Numbered from the stretch's first letter, positions 24,666 through 33,162 are shown. The stretch is 64,000 nt of DNA from PGYR01 sp041675005 (GCA_041675005.1 JBAYUQ010000007.1:62001-126000), one strand, 5' to 3'. Numbers and translations are program-made. Notes: generated from the sequence alone by a model not told the origin.

Positions 24666-25232
24666 ATGAATGAACTCTTAGAACTCGACAAACAAATATT
24701 TATTTTTATCAACTCTGGTTTGGCAAACCCAGTAACAGACTTTCTGATGCCCTATATTACTGAGTTTAAGGTTTGGTTACCGCTCTATCTATTTGGTATT
24801 TTATACCTGCTTTATAGATTCAAGATCAAAGGTTTATACATCCTAGGAGTGCTACTTCTAGCTGTAGGATTATGCGATTTGATAAACGCTCAATTATTAA
24901 AAGAATATTTCGCTAGAGTACGTCCTTGTCGCGCCCTTGATGAAGTAAATCTATTGATACATTGTGGCGGTGGACTAAGCTTCCCTTCTAATCATGCAGT
25001 TAATAATTTTGCAGCAGCTACAGTACTTAGCTCATATTTTATGAGGAAAAGAGTAATACTCTTCTTCCTTGCTTCGTTGGTTGCTTTGTCAAGAGTGTTT
25101 GTAGGGGTTCATTATTTTGCTGATATAACAGCTGGGGCAATAGAAGGTATATTAATAGGTAGTCTAATAGTATTGCTATTCAAACAATTTAAGTATGATT
25201 CTACAGTAGTGGAGAGTATTAGAATCAACTAA
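24666..25232 (+). CDS. PAP2-superfamily phosphatase
   Basis: 188 residues, five to six membrane helices. The three phosphatase motifs are complete: K79 with R86-P87, PSNH at 107-110 (usual PSGH), and SR 142-143 with His149 and Asp153. Such enzymes remove phosphate from lipid carriers (undecaprenyl pyrophosphate, phosphatidic acid) at the periplasmic face or modify lipid A. The position beside glycan transferases suits a lipid-carrier role; this is inference. Its 3' end overlaps lolD by 8 bases on the opposite strand. Confidence 0.87.
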   Translation: MNELLELDKQIFIFINSGLANPVTDFLMPYITEFKVWLPLYLFGILYLLYRFKIKGLYILGVLLLAVGLCDLINAQLLKEYFARVRPCRALDEVNLLIHCGGGLSFPSNHAVNNFAAATVLSSYFMRKRVILFFLASLVALSRVFVGVHYFADITAGAIEGILIGSLIVLLFKQFKYDSTVVESIRIN

Positions 25233-25917
25233 GATTTATCAAGCCATCGGGTTTCATTTCGTATCGTATAGGAGCAATCAATGCAAATTCTTTGCTATGA
25301 GTCGCAGTTAGTATTGTCGTTCCAAATTCCTTATTAATCCTAATAAATAGTTCTGAGATAATTTCTGAATTACGTGTATCCAGATTACCTGTTGGTTCAT
25401 CAGCAATCAATATTTTGGGATCATTGATAATAGCTCTAGCTATTGCTACTCTTTGTTGCTCACCGCCTGACATTTTCTTTGGTTTGTGACTCGCTCTATT
25501 AGATATACCTACAAAGTCAAGTAACTCTTTTGCTTTTTCTTCATAATCCTTTTTCTTGGCATTAGCGATCATTGCGGGTATCATCACATTTTCTATAGCC
25601 GTAAACTCTGGTAACAGGTGATGAAATTGGAATATAAATCCAAGCTTAGAATTTCTGAAATTATTCAATTTGGATTCATTGCAGTTAAGCAAATCTAGTT
25701 CCGTATTATCGTCAGAATACTGAAGTGAACCAGTAGTAGGAGTGTCAATAGAACCGATAATATGAAGTAAAGTACTTTTACCAACACCAGATGCTCCAAC
25801 AATAGATACAATCTGATTAGACTCTAAGGTCAAAGATAAATCCTTGAAAACAGTAAGACTATCCGAATTCGGATTAGTGTAGGTCTTTGATATATTTTGA
25901 ATATTATATTTAATCAT
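25225..25917 (-). CDS. lolD: ABC transporter ATP-binding protein, LolD-type
   Basis: 230 residues. Walker A GASGVGKST at 41-49, Q-loop in FIFQFHHLLPEF, signature MSGGEQQRVAIARA, Walker B ILIADEPTGNLD and the H-loop in TATHSKE. The HHLLPEFTAIENV stretch is typical of LolD, the ATPase that powers release of lipoproteins from the inner membrane, though MacB-like exporters look similar. No LolC/E permease is adjacent. The start codon directly follows the T-run of the ribosomal-operon terminator, so it depends on read-through or an internal promoter. Confidence 0.8.
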   Translation of the reverse strand: MIKYNIQNISKTYTNPNSDSLTVFKDLSLTLESNQIVSIVGASGVGKSTLLHIIGSIDTPTTGSLQYSDDNTELDLLNCNESKLNNFRNSKLGFIFQFHHLLPEFTAIENVMIPAMIANAKKKDYEEKAKELLDFVGISNRASHKPKKMSGGEQQRVAIARAIINDPKILIADEPTGNLDTRNSEIISELFIRINKEFGTTILTATHSKEFALIAPIRYEMKPDGLINLS

Positions 25918-25943
25918 AAAAAAAGGCGTCCATAAAGAACGCC
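25918..25943 (-). terminator. terminator of the str-S10-spc-alpha supercluster
   Basis: On the minus strand the stem GGCGTTC/GGACGCC (one G-U) with a TTTAT loop is followed by seven T. The last T directly abuts the ATG of lolD. Confidence 0.85.
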
Positions 25944-25974
25944 CAAATATAGGAATATTTTCTATAAAAAGATA

Positions 25975-26667
25975 TTAGTCTTTCTTTTCTTCTTCTGAAT
26001 CTGTAGATTCTTCAGCAGTTGGCTCTTCTTCAACTTCTTCAGTAGTTTCAGTTGCTTCTGGAGTTGCTTCAACAACTTCATCAGTTGTTTCTATAACTTC
26101 TGGAGCTTCTTCTACAGTTTCTACTGTTTCTTCTTCAGCTACTGGTTCTGCTACTTTTTCTTCTTTAGCAGTTTCAGTTACTGCAGGAGCTACTTTAGGA
26201 GTAGATGCTTTTGCAGTTGTTGCTTTTTTCTTCTTAGGTTTTTCAGCAGCACCATCTTGTGGATTTGACCAATCAACTAATTCAATAAGAGCAACTTCAG
26301 CAGAGTCTCCTCTACGAGTTCCTAATTTAATTATTCTAGTGTATCCACCTTCTCTTTCTGCAACTACAGGAGCTATAGAGTCGAATAATTCTTGAAGAAT
26401 ATCTTTTCTTTTTAATTCACGAGCAACAATACGTCTAGTGTGAATATCGATAGTTTGACCATCAGGTAAACTGCCATTTTGTTCGTTAAATAGAGCATGT
26501 CTAGCTTTAGAAATCAATTTTTCTGCATAAGGTCTTAAAGCTTTTGCTTTAGCCGTAGTAGTTTTGATTCTTTTATGCTCTATTAGATTGCTAGCCAAAC
26601 TTTGTAAAGTTGCTTTTCTATGACTAGCCGTTCTATTTAGTTTCTTACCAGATTTTAAGTGTCTCAT
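25975..26667 (-). CDS. rplQ: ribosomal protein L17 with long acidic tail
   Basis: 230 residues. Residues 1-135 are L17 (MRHLKSGKKLNRTASHRKAT start, SLASNLIEHKRIKTTTAKAK, and the terminal ALIELVDWSN). The last 90 or so residues are a low-complexity extension: a KPKKKK basic patch, then Ala/Pro/Thr stretches and many EE/EV repeats ending EEEKKD. E. coli L17 has 127 residues. Tails on L17 occur in Bacteroidota but this is long. Last gene of the alpha operon; the terminator follows 31 bases after the stop. Confidence 0.95.
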   Translation of the reverse strand: MRHLKSGKKLNRTASHRKATLQSLASNLIEHKRIKTTTAKAKALRPYAEKLISKARHALFNEQNGSLPDGQTIDIHTRRIVARELKRKDILQELFDSIAPVVAEREGGYTRIIKLGTRRGDSAEVALIELVDWSNPQDGAAEKPKKKKATTAKASTPKVAPAVTETAKEEKVAEPVAEEETVETVEEAPEVIETTDEVVEATPEATETTEEVEEEPTAEESTDSEEEKKD

Positions 26668-26692
26668 TTTCGTACTTCAATTTAGACGTTTA

Positions 26693-27709
26693 TTAATTGT
26701 TAATTAACATTGATTTTGGTTCTTCTTTTAGATATTGATCTACGTTCATACCAAATTCAAGTCCTTGGTTTGCAACAAGGTCTCTTAACTCTGTCAATGA
26801 TTTTTTACCAAAATTTCTGAATTTCAATAATTCAGCTTCTTTTAGTGAAACTAAGTCAGCAAGTCTTCCAATCTCTGCTCTTTTCAGACAGTTATGTGCT
26901 CTTACTGATAATTCTAATTCATCAACTGGAGTTTCAAGTATTTTCTTAATACGTTTTTTCTCTGCAGATTTCTCTTCTTCTTCAGCAGATCTACCCGAAA
27001 GTGAATCTGTTTCATAAGCATCAAAGTTAATAAAGAATTTGATGTGGTCACTTAGTATTTTAGAAGCTAAGTGAAGAGATTCTTGAGCAGTAATAGTACC
27101 ATCAGTTTTCACATCTAATACTAGTCTTTCATAATCAGTTCTTTGACCAACACGATAAGGCTCTACATTGAAAATAACATTTCTAACTGGCGTGAAGATA
27201 GAATCAATAGGTAACATACCGATAGGATAATCAACCATATTTTGTTCTTCAGAAGGAACGTATCCTTTACCACGACCGATTTTTAATTCTACATCAAATT
27301 CTGCATCATCAGCCAAAGTAGCTATATGCAAGTCTTGATTGATAATTTCTATTTCGTCTGAAGCATCTTGGATATCTTTTGCAGTCCAAGTGCCAGAACC
27401 TTTAAGAGTAAAATTCACAGTTACAGGTTTTTTATCCGCATTTTTTATTCTAACTTGCTTAAGGTTTAATATAATTTCAGAAACATCCTCAACAACTCCA
27501 TCGATAGTTTGGAATTCGTGAAGTACTTCAGAAATCTTTAAGCCAGTAATAGCTGAGCCAGGAATAGAAGAAAGTAATATTCTTCTTAGAGAGTTACCAA
27601 TTGTAACACCATACCCTTGCTCTAACGGTTGCATTACAAATTGACTGTGAAAATCCGTCGAATTTTCTTCAATTATTACCCTTTCAGGCATTTGCATTTG
27701 AATATTCAT
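26693..27709 (-). CDS. rpoA: RNA polymerase alpha subunit
   Basis: 338 residues. The N-terminal dimerisation domain has QGYGVTIGNSLRRILLSSIP; the C-terminal domain (about 265-325) has ELSVRAHNCLKRAEIGRLAD and KFRNFGKKSLTELRDLV. Assembles the core polymerase and contacts upstream DNA and activators. It follows rpsK by 39 bases; rpsD, normally between rpsK and rpoA, is absent here. A weaker acidic insertion (SAEEEEKSAEKKRIKK) links the domains. Confidence 0.97.
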   Translation of the reverse strand: MNIQMQMPERVIIEENSTDFHSQFVMQPLEQGYGVTIGNSLRRILLSSIPGSAITGLKISEVLHEFQTIDGVVEDVSEIILNLKQVRIKNADKKPVTVNFTLKGSGTWTAKDIQDASDEIEIINQDLHIATLADDAEFDVELKIGRGKGYVPSEEQNMVDYPIGMLPIDSIFTPVRNVIFNVEPYRVGQRTDYERLVLDVKTDGTITAQESLHLASKILSDHIKFFINFDAYETDSLSGRSAEEEEKSAEKKRIKKILETPVDELELSVRAHNCLKRAEIGRLADLVSLKEAELLKFRNFGKKSLTELRDLVANQGLEFGMNVDQYLKEEPKSMLINN

Positions 27710-27748
27710 AATTATATACAGTTTTTTTAGTTGAGTCGAAAAATCGAA

Positions 27749-28129
27749 TTAAACTCTACGTCTTTTAGGTGGTCTACACCCATTATGTGGGACAGGAGTT
27801 TTGTCAATTATAGAATGAATTTCTAGACCCGAGTTAGAAAGTGCTCTTACAGCAGCTTCACGTCCGGAACCTGGACCTTTGACTACGACGTCAACTTTAC
27901 GTAGTCCCATATCGAAAGCTTCTTTACCAGCTAATTCAGCTGAAATTTGTGCAGCGTATGGAGTGTTCTTTTTTGATCCTTTAAAACCATTTTTTCCTGA
28001 AGAAGACCAAGCTAAAGTATTTCCATAAGTATCAGTAATTGTTACTAGTACATTATTGAACGATGCTTTAACAAATGCTTTTCCATGGACATCCGATACG
28101 ACTTTCTTTTTTTGTCTTTTTTTAGCCAA
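27749..28129 (-). CDS. rpsK: ribosomal protein S11
   Basis: 126 residues of normal length. The family pattern is clear in KAFVKASFNNVLVTITDTYG, GKNGFKGSKKNTPYAAQ, VVVKGPGSGREAAVRAL and the C-terminal TPVPHNGCRPPKRRRV. Part of the 30S platform near the 3' end of 16S rRNA. Lies between rpsM and rpoA in the alpha operon. Confidence 0.97.
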   Translation of the reverse strand: MAKKRQKKKVVSDVHGKAFVKASFNNVLVTITDTYGNTLAWSSSGKNGFKGSKKNTPYAAQISAELAGKEAFDMGLRKVDVVVKGPGSGREAAVRALSNSGLEIHSIIDKTPVPHNGCRPPKRRRV

Positions 28130-28145
28130 CGTGGATACCTACTTA

Positions 28146-28520
28146 TTATTTAGTTACTTTTTTCTTGTTTGCGATAGTTTTTCTTCTACCCTTACGAGTA
28201 CGTGCGTTAGTTTTAGTACGTTGTCCACGGCATGGTAATCCTCTTCTATGACGAAGACCACGGTAACATCCGATATCCATCAAACGCTTAATGTTCATCT
28301 GAGTTTGAGATCTCAATGCCCCTTCAACTCTGTAGTTTTCTATGATATCACGGAGAGTTGCAACTTCTGCATCTGACCAATCATGTACTTTTTTACTTTC
28401 GTCGATACCAGCTTCAGCTAAAATGTCTTTAGCTATTTTATTACCTATACCAAATAGGTAAGTCAAACCGATAACTCCTCTTTTATTCTTTGGTAAATCT
28501 ACACCAGCTATACGTGCCAT
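28146..28520 (-). CDS. rpsM: ribosomal protein S13
   Basis: 124 residues. MARIAGVDLPKNKRGVIGLT start, then YLFGIGNKIAKDILAEAGID and the rRNA-binding RHRRGLPCRGQRTKTNARTR. Binds the 30S head and contacts the P-site tRNA. ATG preceded by AGGAG. Follows rpmJ in the standard alpha-operon order. Confidence 0.97.
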   Translation of the reverse strand: MARIAGVDLPKNKRGVIGLTYLFGIGNKIAKDILAEAGIDESKKVHDWSDAEVATLRDIIENYRVEGALRSQTQMNIKRLMDIGCYRGLRHRRGLPCRGQRTKTNARTRKGRRKTIANKKKVTK

Positions 28521-28532
28521 AATCTTCTCCTA

Positions 28533-28649
28533 TTACCCTTGACGTTGTTTAAATCTTGGATTTTTCTTGTTTATTATATATACTCGTCCCTTTCTCTTTA
28601 CGATTTTATCGTCTGGGTTACGCTTTTTAACAGAAGCTTGTACTTTCAT
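28533..28649 (-). CDS. rpmJ: ribosomal protein L36 (zinc-free form)
   Basis: 38 codons, starting MKVQASVKKRNPDDKIVKRK and ending NPRFKQRQG. The zinc-ribbon residues of the usual L36 (three Cys and a His) are all replaced, here by Pro, Asp, Asn and Arg-region residues, so it is a C-minus form that folds without zinc. Bacteroidota L36 often keeps one Cys; here none is left. It lies between infA and rpsM as usual. Confidence 0.93.
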   Translation of the reverse strand: MKVQASVKKRNPDDKIVKRKGRVYIINKKNPRFKQRQG

Positions 28650-28664
28650 TTTAAAAACCTAATA

Positions 28665-28883
28665 TTATTTGTATCTATATACTATACGACCTTTTGACAG
28701 ATCATAGGGCGACATTTCTACTCTTACTTTATCGCCTTGTAATATTTTTATAAAGTGCATACGCATTTTGCCAGAAATATGTGCATGTATAACGTGCCCA
28801 TTTTCGAACTTCACTTTAAATTGTGTATTAGGTAGAGTTTCCTCTACTATACCATCTAACTCTATTAACTTTTGTTTTGCCAT
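28665..28883 (-). CDS. infA: translation initiation factor IF-1
   Basis: 72 residues, an S1-type OB fold: KQKLIELDGIVEETLPNTQF, FENGHVIHAHISGKMRMHFI and RVEMSPYDLSKGRIVYRYK. Binds the A site of the 30S during initiation. Directly downstream of secY; map and adk, which often stand between secY and infA, are missing. Confidence 0.97.
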   Translation of the reverse strand: MAKQKLIELDGIVEETLPNTQFKVKFENGHVIHAHISGKMRMHFIKILQGDKVRVEMSPYDLSKGRIVYRYK

Positions 28884-28953
28884 TTTCTCTTTTCTACTAT
28901 TTCAGTACCGTAAACTAACGAATTTCTATTTAGATAATTGCATTTGTGCAGTA

Positions 28954-30303
28954 CTAAAATCCACCTATTCCAGCTCTACCTTTCATCTTACCAGTTTTCA
29001 TGAAACCATCATAGTGTCTCATCATCAAGTGTGATTCTACCTGTTGCAATGTATCTAAACCAACACCAACTATGATAATCAAACTAGTTCCACCGAAAAA
29101 CGATGCGAACAATGAAGTGATACCGAATATATTCTGAACGAAAGTAGGTAATATAGCTATCAATGCTAGGAATATTGCACCTGGTAAAGTTATTCTAGTT
29201 AATATTTTCTCAATGTAATCAGCTGTTGGTGCACCTGGTCTAATACCCGGTACGAATCCACCTTGTCTTTTCATATTATCAGCAATTTCTTTCGGATTGA
29301 AAATAATTGCAGTATAAAAGAAAGTAAACAATACAACCATAATGAAATATACGAAAGCATATCCAAACGAAGATGGATTAAACCAAGCAGCAAATCCTTG
29401 CATAGCTGGTACATTCGGGAAGAATGAAGCAATAGTATTAGGTATAAACATTAATGATTGAGCAAAGATAATAGGCATAACACCAGCAGTATTCACTCTT
29501 AGAGGAATAAATTGTGTTGTACCACCAAATACTCTTTTACCAACTTGTCTTTTTGCATACTGAACTGGTATTCTTCGAGCCCCTTGAGTAATCAATACAA
29601 TAGAAGCAATGATACCAAATAAGAATGCAAATATAATAATCTCTAAGAACCAAGGTCTAGAACCAACTGATATCAGTTCCCATTCTTGTAAAAGCGCAGC
29701 AGGCAATGCAGCAATAATACCGATAAAGATAATCAAAGATATACCGTTACCAACACCTCTTTCTGTTATTTGCTCACCTAACCACATCAAGAACACAGTC
29801 CCTGCAGTTAATACTATAATAGTAGATAGGAAGAATAAAACACCAGCATCAGGAACTACTGGAGCTCCATTAGCAGCTGTTTGGTTAACTAATTTAACCG
29901 CAACACCTATTGACTGTAAACCCGCTACAAAAACAGTAGCAAATCTTGTCCATTGATTAATCTTTCTTCTACCATCTTCACCCTCTTTTTGCATTTTTTG
30001 AATTTGAGGAAAAACAACACCAGCTAATTGAAATATAATTGATGATGTGATATAAGGCATGATACCTAATGCAAATATTGCAGCATTAGAAAACGCCCCC
30101 CCCACAAATAGATCAAAGAAGCCAAACAAATCGTCAGCTCCGCCAGTTCCAATAGTTGATTTCAATACATCTACATCTATACCAGGTATAGTTATGAATG
30201 CACCTACTCTAACAACCAATAAAATTAGAAGAGTAAAAAATATTCTTTTTCTTAATTCTTCAATCTTGAATATATTACTAAAAGTCTCTCCAAATTTAGC
30301 CAT
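28954..30303 (-). CDS. secY: preprotein translocase subunit SecY
   Basis: 449 residues with ten membrane helices. Start FSNIFKIEELRKRIFFTLLI, plug-region GGAFSNAAIFALGIMPYITS, cytosolic loop QGARRIPVQYAKRQVG and a C-terminal SHLMMRHYDGFMK. Forms the protein-conducting channel with SecE (61133-60942) and SecG. The start overlaps the rplO stop by 8 bases, the usual coupling in the spc operon. Confidence 0.97.
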   Translation of the reverse strand: MAKFGETFSNIFKIEELRKRIFFTLLILLVVRVGAFITIPGIDVDVLKSTIGTGGADDLFGFFDLFVGGAFSNAAIFALGIMPYITSSIIFQLAGVVFPQIQKMQKEGEDGRRKINQWTRFATVFVAGLQSIGVAVKLVNQTAANGAPVVPDAGVLFFLSTIIVLTAGTVFLMWLGEQITERGVGNGISLIIFIGIIAALPAALLQEWELISVGSRPWFLEIIIFAFLFGIIASIVLITQGARRIPVQYAKRQVGKRVFGGTTQFIPLRVNTAGVMPIIFAQSLMFIPNTIASFFPNVPAMQGFAAWFNPSSFGYAFVYFIMVVLFTFFYTAIIFNPKEIADNMKRQGGFVPGIRPGAPTADYIEKILTRITLPGAIFLALIAILPTFVQNIFGITSLFASFFGGTSLIIIVGVGLDTLQQVESHLMMRHYDGFMKTGKMKGRAGIGGF

Positions 30304-30757
30304 TAAGATTTACCGCCCCCCCGGCTGTTTCTATCTTTTCTTTCGCCGTAGAGCTAAATTTGTCAGCAGTTATAGTAGCAGCCGATGTTAGATTACCATC
30401 ACCTAATACTTTCAGTGGAATTCTCTTTTTAGTGATTAATCCAACAGCTATAAGTGCAGCTTTATCTATATTTTTAGCATCTACTTTATTTTCATCTATT
30501 AATAATTGTAATTGGCCTAAATTCACAACAGAAAACTTCAATGAGAATTTGTTGTGGAATCCGAATTTAGGAACTCTACGGTTGATCGGCATTTGCCCAC
30601 CTTCGAAACCTATTCTAATAGTAGCACCAGAACGAGATTTTTGTCCTTTATGCCCTTTACCAGAAGTTCCACCGTAACCAGAACCTTCACCGCGACCAAC
30701 TCTTTTTTTACTATGTGTAGAGCCTTTCGGCTTTATTAAATTTCCAACATGTTTCAT
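30296..30757 (-). CDS. rplO: ribosomal protein L15
   Basis: 153 residues. The glycine-rich N-terminus has KKRVGRGEGSGYGGTSGKGH and GFEGGQMPINRRVPKFGF; the C-terminal half has the TITADKFSSTAKEKIETAGG fold end. Late-assembly 50S protein. The end overlaps the secY start by 8 bases. Confidence 0.96.
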   Translation of the reverse strand: MKHVGNLIKPKGSTHSKKRVGRGEGSGYGGTSGKGHKGQKSRSGATIRIGFEGGQMPINRRVPKFGFHNKFSLKFSVVNLGQLQLLIDENKVDAKNIDKAALIAVGLITKKRIPLKVLGDGNLTSAATITADKFSSTAKEKIETAGGAVNLNG

Positions 30758-30777
30758 TTTAAAACCGGTAATATTTT

Positions 30778-30963
30778 TTATTCACTAACTTGTTCTACTT
30801 TCACTAAATGTCTGACAACATTAACCATACCTCGAGTTTGCTCATTATCAGGGAGTACATTAGAATAATGTGGTCTTCCCAATCCTAGAGCTTCGATTGT
30901 TAATTTGTGTTTGCTTTTAGACTTAATGCAACTTTTTATCTGAACTACTTTTATTTTAGACAT
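30778..30963 (-). CDS. rpmD: ribosomal protein L30
   Basis: 61 residues of normal length with KVVQIKSCIKSKSKHKLTIE, ALGLGRPHYSNVLPDNEQTR and GMVNVVRHLVKVEQV. Bacterial L30 type, peripheral 50S protein. Between rpsE and rplO as usual in the spc operon. Confidence 0.95.
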   Translation of the reverse strand: MSKIKVVQIKSCIKSKSKHKLTIEALGLGRPHYSNVLPDNEQTRGMVNVVRHLVKVEQVSE

Positions 30964-30979
30964 GATTTTCTCTTTAAGA

Positions 30980-31489
30980 TTATCCGTAGATTACTTTTTC
31001 TACTGAAATGCCTCTTCTAGAAGCAACTGAATTAATGTCTTCAACTCTTTGTAACCCGTTCAATGCAGCTTTTATAGCATTATGCGGATTAGAAGAACCA
31101 AGATTCTTAGTTAATACATCTTGAATACCAGCCAATTCTAATACGGCACGGATACCACCAGAAGCGATAACGCCTGTACCAGGAGTAGCAGGTTTGATTA
31201 ATACTTTACCTGCTCCATATTTACCCGTCACTTCGTGAGGGATAGTTCCATTTTGAATGGTAACACTGATAAGACTTTTCTTTGCAACATCGGTAGCTTT
31301 TGAAATAGCATCTACAACTTCTGATGCTTTACCTAGACCGTAACCAACGTGACCATTGCCATCGCCAACTACTACTAGAGCAGAGAAATTAAATCTACGT
31401 CCACCTTTTACTACTTTCGCTGTTCTTCCAACGTAAACTAGTTTATCATTTAAGTTTAATTCTGAAGCTTTTACTTTGCTCACTTTCAA
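30980..31489 (-). CDS. rpsE: ribosomal protein S5
   Basis: 169 residues. dsRBD-like N-terminal domain with DKLVYVGRTAKVVKGGRRFN and FSALVVVGDGNGHVGYGLGK; C-terminal domain with VIASGGIRAVLELAGIQDVL and GSSNPHNAIKAALNGL. Located at the mRNA entry of the 30S; involved in decoding fidelity. Order rplR-rpsE-rpmD is standard. Confidence 0.97.
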   Translation of the reverse strand: MKVSKVKASELNLNDKLVYVGRTAKVVKGGRRFNFSALVVVGDGNGHVGYGLGKASEVVDAISKATDVAKKSLISVTIQNGTIPHEVTGKYGAGKVLIKPATPGTGVIASGGIRAVLELAGIQDVLTKNLGSSNPHNAIKAALNGLQRVEDINSVASRRGISVEKVIYG

Positions 31490-31510
31490 ATACTCCTTTG
31501 AGTGATCTTT

Positions 31511-31882
31511 TTAAAATTGAAGTCCACCTTCTCTCGCAGAATCAGCCAATGCTTTAACTCTACCGGTGTATAAATTACCGTTTCTATCGAAACGTACTTG
31601 CTTTATATCTTTTGCTATTGCTCTTTCGGCAATTGCTTTACCTACTAATTGACTCAATTGAGTTTTAGTCATATCAGATTTAATCTGAGATTTAACATCT
31701 GAATCAATTGTAGATGCTGATGCTAGAGTTACTGCGTTTGTATCATCTATAATTTGTACAAATATATTTGTCAAACTTTTGAAGACTGAAAGACGAGGTA
31801 CTGAAGCAGTTCCACGAATTTTAGATTTGATACTTCTTTTTCTTCTAGCTTTTCTTTTGTATTTCAAACTTGTAGTATTCAT
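31511..31882 (-). CDS. rplR: ribosomal protein L18
   Basis: 123 residues. Basic N-terminus KYKRKARRKRSIKSKIRGTA, then RLSVFKSLTNIFVQIIDD and the C-terminal VRFDRNGNLYTGRVKALADS and ARE-GGL end. Binds 5S rRNA in the 50S central protuberance together with L5 (33163). Confidence 0.96.
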   Translation of the reverse strand: MNTTSLKYKRKARRKRSIKSKIRGTASVPRLSVFKSLTNIFVQIIDDTNAVTLASASTIDSDVKSQIKSDMTKTQLSQLVGKAIAERAIAKDIKQVRFDRNGNLYTGRVKALADSAREGGLQF

Positions 31883-31905
31883 AACTTCTCTAACTATTAT
31901 AAGTT

Positions 31906-32445
31906 TTATTTAGATGCAGACTTACCTGCTTTTCTTCTAATGATTTCACCATCGTATCTAACGCCCTTACCTTTGTAAGGCTCTGGTGGTCTAAGTTTTC
32001 TTAATTTAGAAGAAACTTCTCCAACCAATTGTTTATCTGAACCAGAAATCACAATAGATGTTTGCGTTGGAGTTTGGAATTCAATACCATCAGGAGGAAT
32101 AACTAAGATAGGATGTGAAAATCCTAAACTCAATACTAGTCTAGTGCCTTTTAATTCAGCTCTATAACCTACACCTTCTATGATAAGAGTCTTTTTGAAC
32201 CCTTCGTGAACACCATTAACAGCATTGTTAATCATCGAACGAATCATACCATGCTTAGATTTAACGGACTTAGTCTCGTTAGCTCTAGTTACTGTTATTA
32301 CATTATCATTTATTTCTAATGAAATACCTTCAGGTAGATTTACTGCTCTTTCGCCGTTAGGGCCTTTTGCAGTCACAGTTCCTTCATTATGAGTTACTGT
32401 TACCTTTTCGGGAATCTCTATTATTTGTTTACCTATTCTAGACAC
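31906..32445 (-). CDS. rplF: ribosomal protein L6
   Basis: 179 residues with two related domains. MSRIGKQIIEIPEKVTVTHN start and the conserved C-terminal RKLRPPEPYKGKGVRYDGE. 50S protein near the GTPase-associated centre. Normal length and place between rpsH and rplR. Confidence 0.97.
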   Translation of the reverse strand: MSRIGKQIIEIPEKVTVTHNEGTVTAKGPNGERAVNLPEGISLEINDNVITVTRANETKSVKSKHGMIRSMINNAVNGVHEGFKKTLIIEGVGYRAELKGTRLVLSLGFSHPILVIPPDGIEFQTPTQTSIVISGSDKQLVGEVSSKLRKLRPPEPYKGKGVRYDGEIIRRKAGKSASK

Positions 32446-32463
32446 TAGATTTCTCCAATTATA

Positions 32464-32859
32464 TTACCATACGGTGCAAATTACTTCGCCACCGACATTA
32501 TGCTTTCTAGCTTCTTTGTCTGTCAATACACCTCTAGAAGTAGAGATAATTGCCATACCTAAGCCATTCTTTACTCTCGGTATCTGATCAGAAGGAACAT
32601 ATATCCTTCTACCAGGCTTACTTACTCGAGTAATTTGATTGAAAGCAGGCTTTTTCTTAAAATATCTTAATTCTACTTTGATTTCGCCTTGTACACCACT
32701 CTCTACTTCTTGGTATCCTGATATGAAACCTTGTTCAAGAAGGATTTTAGAGAGAGCTACTTTCATATTAGAACGAGGTATGTTCACATATCTGTGACCT
32801 GCATTACCACCGTTTCTAATTCTTGTCAAGAAATCTGCTATTTGATCTGTTACTGCCAT
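32464..32859 (-). CDS. rpsH: ribosomal protein S8
   Basis: 131 residues. DQIADFLTRIRNGGNAGHRY start, VSKPGRRIYVPSDQIPRVKN, GLGMAIISTSRGVLTDKEAR and the C-terminal GGEVICTVW. Binds the central domain of 16S rRNA and in E. coli also represses the spc operon mRNA near rplE; whether that applies here cannot be seen. Confidence 0.97.
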   Translation of the reverse strand: MAVTDQIADFLTRIRNGGNAGHRYVNIPRSNMKVALSKILLEQGFISGYQEVESGVQGEIKVELRYFKKKPAFNQITRVSKPGRRIYVPSDQIPRVKNGLGMAIISTSRGVLTDKEARKHNVGGEVICTVW

Positions 32860-32877
32860 AGTTTTTAACCTAAGAAA

Positions 32878-33147
32878 TTACCAACTTGCTTTTTTAATTC
32901 CGGGCAACTTGCCCTCTAACGCCAACTGTCTGAATACGTGTCTCGTTAGCCCATATTTACGATAGACTGCTCTACTTCTGCCAGTTACAGAGCATCTGTT
33001 AACTACTCTAGTAGGAGATGAGTTCTTAGGAAGTTTTTGTAAACCCTCAGAATCTCCTGCTTTTTTCAAAGCTGCTCTCTTCTCTGCGTATTTAGATACA
33101 AGTCTTTTTCTTTTCTCGTTTCTAGCTATTACACTTTTTCTAGCCAT
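32878..33147 (-). CDS. rpsN: ribosomal protein S14 (zinc-free form)
   Basis: 89 residues, the long C-minus type: MARKSVIARNEKRKRLVSKY start and NRCSVTGRSRAVYRKYGLTR with a single Cys where the zinc type has four. It ends LPGIKKASW. Located in the 30S head. Order rplE-rpsN-rpsH is standard. Confidence 0.96.
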   Translation of the reverse strand: MARKSVIARNEKRKRLVSKYAEKRAALKKAGDSEGLQKLPKNSSPTRVVNRCSVTGRSRAVYRKYGLTRHVFRQLALEGKLPGIKKASW

Positions 33148-33162
33148 TCTAAAAGTACCTGT

